Source of the DNA: Candidatus Shapirobacteria bacterium
GTDB lineage: Bacteria > Patescibacteriota > Microgenomatia > UBA12405
Length of the DNA: 14,901 nucleotides
Direction of reading: 5' to 3'
Assembly: GCA_009885205.1 (NCBI GenBank)
Contig: VFLE01000039.1
Location: 1 to 14,901 of the forward strand
The notes under the pieces were generated by a model. It made no database searches and was not told the origin of the DNA. It saw nothing but the letters and a program-made list of their open reading frames with translations. Of this stretch, positions 1 to 5,979 are shown piece after piece; within the stretch, counting starts at the first letter, position 1, and every line of letters starts with the position of its first letter. A program made the position numbers and the translations under genes.

Positions 1-39
1 ATATTTATATTATCTACTAATTATTTATTTAAATAAACT

Positions 40-171
40 ATGTCAAAAACTATAGGACAAGAGTCAAAATCTAAATCTAATTTTGATTATTTAGTCAATC
101 ATTTAGATTCACTACCTATCGAGCTTCAGTCCCAAATCTATACCAAAGTTATCAAAAAATTATCAATTTAA
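40..171 (+). CDS. Small hypothetical protein, 43 aa
   Basis: A short ATG ORF reading MSKTIGQESKSKSNFDYL at its start and ending LQSQIYTKVIKKLSI before TAA. I do not recognise a family. The second half (about residues 15-43) looks like two amphipathic helices, and the N-terminus is polar and Ser/Lys-rich. No Shine-Dalgarno is visible upstream, which is common for other genes here. It is followed 15 nt later by another tiny ORF on the same strand, so the two may be one transcript that converges on topA. The codon pattern resembles the neighbours but the length is short enough that chance cannot be excluded. Confidence 0.4.
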   Translation: MSKTIGQESKSKSNFDYLVNHLDSLPIELQSQIYTKVIKKLSI

Positions 172-186
172 ACAACCCATAAAAAT

Positions 187-315
187 ATGAAAACACCCGA
201 AGGAATTATTTTTCAAGCCACAAACAAATTAGGCAAACTACAACCACTCGAAAAAACATTTGCTAAAGATTATTTTGCAAAATTTAAAATTAACGAAATG
301 CCTGTAGTTAGGTAA
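187..315 (+). CDS. Small hypothetical protein, 42 aa
   Basis: A short ATG ORF beginning MKTPEGIIFQATNKLGK and ending KFKINEMPVVR before TAA at 313-315. No family recognised; it is soluble-looking, with mixed charge and no membrane segment. It follows the first tiny ORF on the same strand and its stop abuts a TTGGAAATT repeat block, after which topA arrives from the opposite strand. The ordinary, non-repetitive amino-acid composition favours a real small gene, but only comparison with related genomes could settle it. Confidence 0.4.
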   Translation: MKTPEGIIFQATNKLGKLQPLEKTFAKDYFAKFKINEMPVVR

Positions 316-353
316 TTTTGGAAATTGGTTATTGGAAATTGGAAATTATACAA
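316..353. repeat. TTGGAAATT short repeat block
   Basis: Three copies of TTGGAAATT (TTTTGGAAATTGG, ATTGGAAATTG and GGAAATTATAC contexts) lie in the gap between the tiny ORF and the 3' end of topA. The ending TTGGAAATTATAC recurs exactly inside the glycosyltransferase gene near 13742-13754, and inverted copies occur at 3264-3290 and 3355-3366. This marks it as a dispersed repeat family in this genome. Confidence 0.7.
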
Positions 354-359
354 TCCTTG

Positions 360-2345
360 CTATGGTTTTTTCCATGCTGCCCATTTGCAATCAGGATACT
401 GGCTACAGCCAAAAAACTTTTTACCTTTACTTGTCTTTTTAACCACCCCCTCTTTGCCACACAAAGGACAATTAAAACCAGCCATTTCCCGATAAGCCCG
501 AGTAAATTTGCAATCAGGAAATTGATCACACGATATAAATTTGCCAAACTTGCCCTCACGAATTACCAAATCTCCCACTTTACACTCCGGGCACTTCTCC
601 CCTATCGATTCCGTCGCCACCCGCACCCTTTCTGCCGTTTTCTCCACACTTTTTAGCTCTTTTTCAAACTTACTCCAAAAATCTTTCATCATTTTTTTCC
701 AATCCAATTTCCCCAGTGCCACTTTGTCCAAACTTTCCTCCATTTCTGCCGTAAACGGTAACGATAAAATATCGTTAAAGTTTTTTGCCAAAAATTCGTT
801 AGTCGCTTTACCTAGTGCTGTAGGAATGATTTTTCCTTCCTCCCGGTTCACATATTGCCTTAATATAATAGTACTAATAATTGGAGCGTATGTTGATGGC
901 CGACCAATTCCTTGCTTTTCCAAACTCGCCACTAAAGAAGCATCGGTATAACGAGGCGGTGGATTAGTAGTTACCTCCTCCACTTTTATATTTTTAGATT
1001 TTAGGGTTTGGCCTATTTTTAACTCTGGTAATATTTGATCTTCATGTTTGTCACCCGAAATTCTTAAAAATCCATCAAAATTTACTTTAACCCCGGTCGA
1101 TTTAAAATCACCCGAACCATTTTTTAATATCATCGTCGTATTGCTCAATCTAGCCGCCCGAGCTTGAGTCGCCACCGCCCTCTTCCAAATCATTTCATAT
1201 AACTTATTTTCTTTGGCATCTGCCCCCTCAATTTCTAATACTTCAACCCGTGTTGGTCTTATTGCCTCATGTGCCTCCTGTGCATTTTTTGAACTATTTT
1301 TATATGTTCTAGCCTGTTGCTCCACATATTCTGCTCCGTACTTTTTACCAATATATTTTCTAAATTCATCCACTGCTTTGGCCGACAAATTTACTGAATC
1401 GGTCCGGTGATAAGTGATCAAACCTTGTTCGTACAATCGCTGAGCCAAACTCATAGTTTGTTTTCCTGACCAACCAAAACGCCTGGCTGCCATTTGCTGT
1501 AATTTCGAAGTCGTAAACGCTGGCAATGGTGATTTGGTTGTTTCTCGTGATTCGACAAAAGTAACTTCAAAATTTGGACCCAATTTACCTACAAATTCTT
1601 TTGCCTGGTTTTCCGACAAAAATAATGATTTTGAAAAAGAATATTCACCATCAAAAAGTTTTATTTTTGTTGATGTTAAAAATTGTTTACCATCAACTTT
1701 AAAAAGATCGGCTATAAAACCAAAATCAGAACTAACTTTATAATAAATTTCTTTTTTAAAGGCTTCAATTTCTGCTTCACGTTCAACAATCAACCTTACC
1801 GCTACCGATTGCACCCGACCAGCCGACAAACCACGGCGAACTTTCTTCCACAAGATAGGTGATAGTGAATAACCCACCAACCGATCTAACACTCGTCGTC
1901 CTTGTTGGGCGTTAACCATATTCATATCAATCTCCCCAGCATTTTTTATAGCTTCCTCAATCGCCTCTTTAGTAATCTCATGAAACGAAATTCGCTTTAT
2001 TTCTTTTTGTTTGAAGTTTGAAGTTTGAAGTTTTGTTTTTTGACTTTCAGTAAGTAGCCATTCCACATGCCAGCTTATTGCCTCCCCTTCTCGATCTGGA
2101 TCTGACGCCAAATAAATCTTATCAGCCTTACTCGCCAGCATTTCCAATTGTTTGACGACATCCCGTTTTTTAGGATCTATCACATAATCAACTTCAAAAT
2201 TATTTTTAGGATCAACCCCCATTTTACTTTTGGGTAAATCCCGAAAATGACCAACTGTCGCCACCACCTCAAAGCTATCCTTTAAATATTTACCAATTGT
2301 TCGCGCCTTGGTCGGCGACTCAACCACCATTAATGCTTTTTTCAT
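360..2345 (-). CDS. topA: DNA topoisomerase I (type IA)
   Basis: Relaxes negatively supercoiled DNA by transient single-strand cleavage, with a 5'-phosphotyrosine intermediate. The N-terminal Toprim domain shows VVESPTKARTIGKYL (catalytic Glu9) and ASDPDREGEAISWH (Asp82, Asp84, Glu86). The active-site tyrosine is Tyr312 in GLITYHRTDS. Two C-terminal zinc ribbons follow, with cysteines 585/588/606/612 and 626/629/647/653. At 661 aa it is shorter than E. coli TopA, having only these two ribbons, but complete. The ATG start gives MKKALMVVESP, the standard beginning. Oddity: residues about 104-112 (TKLQTSNFK) are encoded by a tandem TTTGAAG repeat, inserted in frame between the Toprim acidic motif and the next conserved block (RISFHEIT). 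The gene stands alone on the minus strand with a repeat-filled upstream gap. Confidence 0.98.
   Translation of the reverse strand: MKKALMVVESPTKARTIGKYLKDSFEVVATVGHFRDLPKSKMGVDPKNNFEVDYVIDPKKRDVVKQLEMLASKADKIYLASDPDREGEAISWHVEWLLTESQKTKLQTSNFKQKEIKRISFHEITKEAIEEAIKNAGEIDMNMVNAQQGRRVLDRLVGYSLSPILWKKVRRGLSAGRVQSVAVRLIVEREAEIEAFKKEIYYKVSSDFGFIADLFKVDGKQFLTSTKIKLFDGEYSFSKSLFLSENQAKEFVGKLGPNFEVTFVESRETTKSPLPAFTTSKLQQMAARRFGWSGKQTMSLAQRLYEQGLITYHRTDSVNLSAKAVDEFRKYIGKKYGAEYVEQQARTYKNSSKNAQEAHEAIRPTRVEVLEIEGADAKENKLYEMIWKRAVATQARAARLSNTTMILKNGSGDFKSTGVKVNFDGFLRISGDKHEDQILPELKIGQTLKSKNIKVEEVTTNPPPRYTDASLVASLEKQGIGRPSTYAPIISTIILRQYVNREEGKIIPTALGKATNEFLAKNFNDILSLPFTAEMEESLDKVALGKLDWKKMMKDFWSKFEKELKSVEKTAERVRVATESIGEKCPECKVGDLVIREGKFGKFISCDQFPDCKFTRAYREMAGFNCPLCGKEGVVKKTSKGKKFFGCSQYPDCKWAAWKKP
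2009..2034. repeat. Tandem TTTGAAG repeat inside topA
   Basis: Three 7-bp units TTTGAAG in a row, read on the minus strand as part of topA (peptide LQTSNFK). The same tandem repeat is found at 9417-9442, 10568-10590 and 13682-13707. Seven base pairs is not a multiple of three, so unit gain or loss inside a gene shifts the frame. Confidence 0.85.
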
Positions 2346-2359
2346 AAAATATTAGTCCT

Positions 2360-2393
2360 CAATTCGTAATTCTTAATTTTTAATTCGTAATTG
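2360..2393. repeat. AATTCGTAATT repeat pair upstream of topA
   Basis: Two direct copies of AATTCGTAATT (2361-2371, 2382-2392) separated by the spacer CTTAATTTTT. The same left half and the same TAATTTTTAATT segment reappear inside the DprA-like gene at 3139-3183, where they are separated by a GC-rich palindrome. Confidence 0.75.
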
Positions 2394-2494
2394 ATTTCTC
2401 ATTGTCGACCATAATAACACATCATGTCAACTGTATATTAAATTCGTACCATTGACATATTCGACCATACAACATAAAATACAATTACAAGAAG

Positions 2495-2533
2495 TCGATG
2501 TGTACGCCCAACAGCTACGTTCGGCTTTTTCGC
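2495..2533. repeat. TCGATGTG...TTTTCG dispersed motif, copy 1
   Basis: Begins TCGATGTG, has a CCCAAC core and ends GGCTTTTTCG. Diverged relatives lie at 2597-2632 and 7836-7871. It does not itself precede a GTAGAGAC palindrome, unlike the other two copies. Confidence 0.45.
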
Positions 2534-2596
2534 TTTATATATCAACTTTTAATAACCCCAACTTTGGGCTTTAATTAGCCTAAGCCATTGATTGTT

Positions 2597-2632
2597 TCGA
2601 TGTGCTTATTCCCTAATGTTTGGCCTTTTCGA
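2597..2632. repeat. TCGATGTG...TTTTCG dispersed motif, copy 2
   Basis: Begins TCGATGTGCTTATTCCC and ends GGCCTTTTCG; a 32-nt GTAGAGAC palindrome starts five bases later. The same order and spacing is seen at 7836-7908, which suggests the motif and the palindrome form one composite element. Confidence 0.55.
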
Positions 2633-2636
2633 TTCC

Positions 2637-2668
2637 TTGTAGAGACGCCCCGCGGGGCGTCTCTACAA
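2637..2668. repeat. GTAGAGAC palindrome A (32 nt)
   Basis: Perfect inverted repeat with arms TTGTAGAGACGCCCCG and its exact complement. The outer arm GTAGAGACG is shared with palindromes at 7780-7807 and 7875-7908 while the inner 10 bases differ, yet remain self-complementary in each. There is no T-run after it, so it is not a typical intrinsic terminator. Confidence 0.85.
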
Positions 2669-2770
2669 AATATCCCATTGGCCAATAATTAATCAAAGCA
2701 ATATCCAGCACCTAACATCAAAGATTGAATAATCTCGGGCAATAACTACCAAAGGCCTCCTAAATTCCAA

Positions 2771-2811
2771 CGAGATTGCCACGCCCCGCAGCGGCGGGGC
2801 TCGCAATGACG
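2771..2811. repeat. CGAGATTGCC...CGCAATGACG hairpin element
   Basis: A GC-rich inverted repeat (arms GCCCCGC 2783-2789 and GCGGGGC 2794-2800, loop AGCG) framed by CGAGATTGCCAC and CTCGCAATGACG. The outer words belong to a repeat type seen in many unrelated bacterial genomes, to my knowledge. It lies six bases beyond the stop codon of the DprA-like gene, so it could also act as a 3'-end mRNA hairpin; there is no T-run. Confidence 0.7.
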
Positions 2812-2816
2812 TACAT

Positions 2817-3251
2817 CTACACATTTTCCAGCATCATTTCTATGTCAACTAGTGGTATCGCTCCCTGCGATATCAGCCAATTACAGGCATACGAGTTGTC
2901 GTCGTTAATTCTCCCTGGCACACAATAAACCAGTTTATTTTTCTCCACAAACTTGTCAGCTAACAACAATGTCCCACTATTTTTACCACCCTCAACTATT
3001 ACCAACATATCGGCATAATCCGCCACATCATTATTTAATTTTTCAAAATTCTCCCCCTCAAATATCTTTATTTTTATATTATTTTCTTGGCATTTTTTTA
3101 TAATTTCTCGATTACACCCCATTACATTAATAGTTACTAATTCGTAATTCGCCTGCCTGCCGGCAGGCAGGTAATTTTTAATTATTAATTGACGGATAAC
3201 CATTTTGCCATATTCCGTCATTTTCCGACTCCCCACTATTGCAATTTTCAT
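2817..3251 (-). CDS. Reduced DprA/Smf-like (SLOG fold) protein
   Basis: A single Rossmann-type domain of 144 aa, against about 300-370 aa for full DprA, which loads RecA on incoming single-stranded DNA. DprA-like motifs: IAIVGSRKMTEYGK at the N-terminus, then DMLVIVEGGKNSGTLLLADKF, VYCVPGRIND and CNWLISQGA, aligning with the VVEA..SGSLITA, VPG and GCN.LI motifs of DprA. The usual GxARGID motif is replaced by TINVMGCNREI, and the N-terminal SAM and C-terminal winged-helix domains are absent. The chosen ATG (3249-3251) precedes KIAIVGSR directly; an upstream TTG would add five residues. Residues about 29-37 (LPAGRQANY) come from an inserted GC-rich palindrome and AATTCGTAATT repeat. Function may be DprA-like DNA binding or nucleotide-ligand sensing as in other SLOG proteins. 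Confidence 0.75.
   Translation of the reverse strand: MKIAIVGSRKMTEYGKMVIRQLIIKNYLPAGRQANYELVTINVMGCNREIIKKCQENNIKIKIFEGENFEKLNNDVADYADMLVIVEGGKNSGTLLLADKFVEKNKLVYCVPGRINDDNSYACNWLISQGAIPLVDIEMMLENV
3139..3183. repeat. AATTCGTAATT repeat interrupted by GC palindrome
   Basis: AATTCGTAATTC (3139-3150), then G plus the 20-nt perfect palindrome CCTGCCTGCCGGCAGGCAGG (3152-3171), then TAATTTTTAATT (3172-3183). The flanks match the uninterrupted copy upstream of topA (2361-2385), where a single T replaces the 21-nt insert. Here it is translated in frame within the DprA-like gene. Confidence 0.85.
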
Positions 3252-3263
3252 ATATTTAAATAA

Positions 3264-3386
3264 CAATTTCCAAATCTACAATTTCCAAACAAGTTACAAA
3301 TATTCAAGTTCCAAACAATAATTTGTAAATTTGAAATTTATTTTTTTGTGATTCGTTTGGAAATTGTTTTTTGTTTTTTGGAACTT
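3264..3386. repeat. Inverted TTGGAAATT-type repeats before the DprA-like gene
   Basis: The gap between mrdA and the DprA-like gene holds nested inverted repeats: CAATTTCCAAAC (3279-3290) pairs perfectly with GTTTGGAAATTG (3355-3366), and AAGTTCCAAA (3306-3315) pairs with TTTGGAACTT (3377-3386). An extra direct copy CAATTTCCAAA is at 3264-3274. The outer structure could form a stem downstream of the mrdA stop codon, but there is no clean intrinsic terminator. Confidence 0.7.
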
Positions 3387-4935
3387 AATTTTTAATAATA
3401 GGCACTTTTGTCGGATATCTCGGTACCTTTGTCTCTGGTTCTTCAAAATATTCCTTTAAAAAATCCCCCACTATTGGTGCTGCTTCATCTGACCCCTCAC
3501 CTCCCCTTTCTACCAAGACTGTAATCACAATTTGCGGATCATTGGCCGGGGCAAATGCCGTCAACCAAGCATGAGTATCTTTCGTTCCATCCCCCACTTC
3601 GGCTGTCCCCGTCTTACACGCCAAAAGTGTCTTAAAATTAAACAACGGCCAGGCCGTCCCACCCGTATGGCAAGCCTCAATCATCCCTTGTTTAACTATT
3701 TTAACCGTCTGCGAGTCTATCCCAATATTTTTACAATTTATATTACTATTTTTTAATACACTAAAATCACATTTTTTACCATCATTAGCGATGATACTGG
3801 TTTCCATATTTATTTGCAATGGCGTCACCGATACATCCCCCTGCCCTATCGCCATATGATAAGTATTTCCCAAAAACCATTTTTCACCTGTCATTTTTTC
3901 TTTCCAACTAGCATCGGGTACTAACCCTGTCACTTCCGCTGGCAACTCTATCCCCGTTTTTATTCCCAAACCAAACTTATTGGCCCAGGCCCGGATTTTA
4001 TCGGACCCCAAACTTTCCCCTAACCTATAGAAATATACATCATTTGATCGCTTTAACGCATGGACAATATTTATGGAACCCTCCGCTTGACCCGATTTTA
4101 CCCATAACCAATTTTTAAAACTATAATCACCCACTTTTATCTCTCCCGTATCATTAAAAGTACTATTTTCCGTTATCACTCCTTCTTCCAACCCCGCTGC
4201 CGCTACCGATATTTTAAACACACTTCCCGGATGATATTTTGCTCCAATCGCTCGATTTAACATTGACAATCGGACGCTGTCATTTAAATAATCTCTAATT
4301 TTGTCGTTGTCTACCTCATTACTAAAAACATTTGGATCAAAACTAGGACTACTAGCCAACACCAAAATTTTACCTGTCTCCACTTCCGACACTATTGCTG
4401 CCGCCTTTTTATCCTTTATTAATTGATACATTTTTTCCTGCCAATAAGCATCAATACTCAATTGGACATCTCTACCTGGAACCGGATCATATATTCCCAA
4501 TTGTCGACTTTCTACTCCCTTAGCATCAACTTCAGTCAACTTTTTTCCATCAACACCCAAAAGTTCACAATTTAACACCTCCTCCACCCCACCTCGCCCT
4601 ACTTGCGATTGATTATTCATTTTTTTGCCACATTTCCCAGTTTTCATTTCTTCTTCATTAACCTTACCCACATATCCTGTGACCACCCCCAAAGATTCGC
4701 CATAAATATATTTCCGTCTCATTACTCCATCCACCATCTCACTTTCTGCCATCAGTCGACCTTTTTTATCAAAAATATTACCTCGCTTGGCCAAAACCAA
4801 ATTTTCCGTCAATTTATTGTCCCGGGCTAATTTTTTATAATACCCACCCTTAACAAAATTTAATTTTAAAATCACCATCAACAAAATCAAAAAAGAAATT
4901 ACTATCCCCGTTTTTATTAACCAATAAGTCCTCAT
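3385..4935 (-). CDS. mrdA: Penicillin-binding protein 2 (transpeptidase)
   Basis: Class B PBP that cross-links peptidoglycan during lateral wall growth with the MreB elongation machinery. One N-terminal membrane segment (residues about 7-25) anchors it; a dimerisation region with LAKRGNIFDKKGRLMAES follows. The transpeptidase motifs are complete: S238-V-F-K241 in HPGSVFKIS, S297-N-D in KRSNDVYFY, and K441-T-G in ACKTGTAEVGDG. At 516 aa it is somewhat shorter than E. coli PBP2, chiefly in the N-terminal module, where a low-complexity stretch (residues 98-115) occurs. Its ATG overlaps the mreB stop (ATGA at 4932-4935), so translation is probably coupled and the pair transcribed together. rodA, mreC and mreD are not in the window. 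Confidence 0.95.
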   Translation of the reverse strand: MRTYWLIKTGIVISFLILLMVILKLNFVKGGYYKKLARDNKLTENLVLAKRGNIFDKKGRLMAESEMVDGVMRRKYIYGESLGVVTGYVGKVNEEEMKTGKCGKKMNNQSQVGRGGVEEVLNCELLGVDGKKLTEVDAKGVESRQLGIYDPVPGRDVQLSIDAYWQEKMYQLIKDKKAAAIVSEVETGKILVLASSPSFDPNVFSNEVDNDKIRDYLNDSVRLSMLNRAIGAKYHPGSVFKISVAAAGLEEGVITENSTFNDTGEIKVGDYSFKNWLWVKSGQAEGSINIVHALKRSNDVYFYRLGESLGSDKIRAWANKFGLGIKTGIELPAEVTGLVPDASWKEKMTGEKWFLGNTYHMAIGQGDVSVTPLQINMETSIIANDGKKCDFSVLKNSNINCKNIGIDSQTVKIVKQGMIEACHTGGTAWPLFNFKTLLACKTGTAEVGDGTKDTHAWLTAFAPANDPQIVITVLVERGGEGSDEAAPIVGDFLKEYFEEPETKVPRYPTKVPIIKN

Positions 4936-5960
4936 CGATTAATTATTTTAATCATATTTAATAATTTCGGATTATTTAACAACTTACCACATCCCAAGAC
5001 CACTACTTTATCCGGATCTTGGACCACAACTACATTTATTTTACTTTCTTCTTCAATCATTTTGGCCAAATTACCAAACTGGCATCCTCCTCCAATTAAC
5101 AACACCCCTCTTTTCAAAACTTCATCCGCCATTTCTGTTGGCATTTCATCCAAAACATTTTTCACCAATCTCACTATTTTGTTAGACAACAATGCTCCCG
5201 ATTCCAGTATCTCTTCCTTTCCTACCCGCAAGCTTTTTGGCAAAGAACTTTCCAAATCACGACCAAATACTATCCCTCCACCCCCAATTTTTACCTTTTC
5301 TGCACTATTTTTACCAATCAAAAAACCATATCTCATTTTTAAATAAGTTATCAAAGCTTCATCATAATCATCACCTCCAATATCTATTCCTCGAGATACA
5401 ACTACTCCGGCCAAGGAAATTAACGACACCTCTGTTTTTCCATAACCCACATCTACCACCATTACCGCTCCACTCTTTTCAATATCAAATCCCGCTCCAT
5501 ACGCCCCAGCCACGGCACTTAATACTAGGGTTACATTGCGAATTCCTGCCTGACTAAAAACTGATACAAACGCTCGCCGTTGAACTTCAGAAATTTGGCT
5601 ACCTACCGCCAAAATTACCGTTGGTTTAAAAATCTTTGGATATTTACCCGAAGCTTCCAATACTATTTTTAAAAAATGAGATGTCAACTCTTCCAAAGCC
5701 GGCAAATCAGCCACCATCCCTGATACTACTGGTAAAACCACCTCTATTTGGCTTGGTTCCCGATTAATAATTTCCCAAGCCCTTTGTCCAAAAACTAAAA
5801 ATTTAACTCTCCCTCCGACTTTTTTCTTTAATCTGGCCACTGCCGTTGCTTCATTTAACACCAATCCGCCTTCTTTTATAAAAAAACGGGTATTACGACT
5901 TCCCAAATCAACTCCCAACTGCCAATAAAATCTTGATAAAAACTCCAATAATTTGTTCAC
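4932..5960 (-). CDS. mreB: Rod shape-determining protein MreB
   Basis: Actin-like ATPase that organises elongation-phase wall synthesis at the membrane. From the GTG at 5960 the 342-aa protein begins MNKLLEFLSRFYWQLGVDLG: an amphipathic, possibly membrane-binding helix, then phosphate-1 loop GVDLGSRNT. Phosphate-2 is VVDVGYGKTEVSLIS (residues about 169-182) and the adenosine motif LLIGGGCQFGN (about 288-298). The frame remains open upstream to 6044, but that extension would overlap the divergent gene, whereas GTG 5960 gives the family's usual N-terminus. The ATP-site loops differ from common MreB (usually LGTANT and GGGTTE), so ATP handling may be altered. It is followed by mrdA with a 4-base overlap. 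Length is typical. Confidence 0.92.
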   Translation of the reverse strand: MNKLLEFLSRFYWQLGVDLGSRNTRFFIKEGGLVLNEATAVARLKKKVGGRVKFLVFGQRAWEIINREPSQIEVVLPVVSGMVADLPALEELTSHFLKIVLEASGKYPKIFKPTVILAVGSQISEVQRRAFVSVFSQAGIRNVTLVLSAVAGAYGAGFDIEKSGAVMVVDVGYGKTEVSLISLAGVVVSRGIDIGGDDYDEALITYLKMRYGFLIGKNSAEKVKIGGGGIVFGRDLESSLPKSLRVGKEEILESGALLSNKIVRLVKNVLDEMPTEMADEVLKRGVLLIGGGCQFGNLAKMIEEESKINVVVVQDPDKVVVLGCGKLLNNPKLLNMIKIINR

Positions 5961-5979
5961 ACTCAAGTATAATACAATA
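5961..5979. promoter_or_regulatory. Bidirectional promoter, mreB / ligase-like gene
   Basis: Only 19 bases separate the two start codons. On the plus strand TATAAT (5968-5973) ends 6 nt before the ATG at 5980. On the minus strand TATTAT (5974-5969) ends 8 nt before the GTG at 5960, with TTGAGA (5996-5991) 16 nt upstream as a -35. Transcripts started at the usual distance from these boxes would have no or almost no leader. Confidence 0.6.

Larger units (their letters stand above)
2346..2816. other. Repeat-rich intergenic region
   Basis: No convincing gene lies in these 471 bases. It holds, in order: the topA upstream region with two copies of AATTCGTAATT (2361-2371, 2382-2392); two copies of a TCGATGTG...TTTTCG motif (2495-2533, 2597-2632); a 32-nt perfect palindrome (2637-2668); and a GC-rich hairpin element with outer ends CGAGATTGCC and CGCAATGACG (2771-2811) just after the DprA-like stop codon. 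Confidence 0.8.

Noticed and set aside
2637..2668. Intrinsic terminator
   Set aside because: A strong stem but only a short A-run and no T-run on either side, and identical arms recur in other contexts, so a repeat family explains it better.
5192..5557. Plus-strand ORF of 121 aa within mreB
   Set aside because: It lies entirely antisense to the well-supported mreB frame and its sequence is Pro/His/Leu-rich shadow translation.
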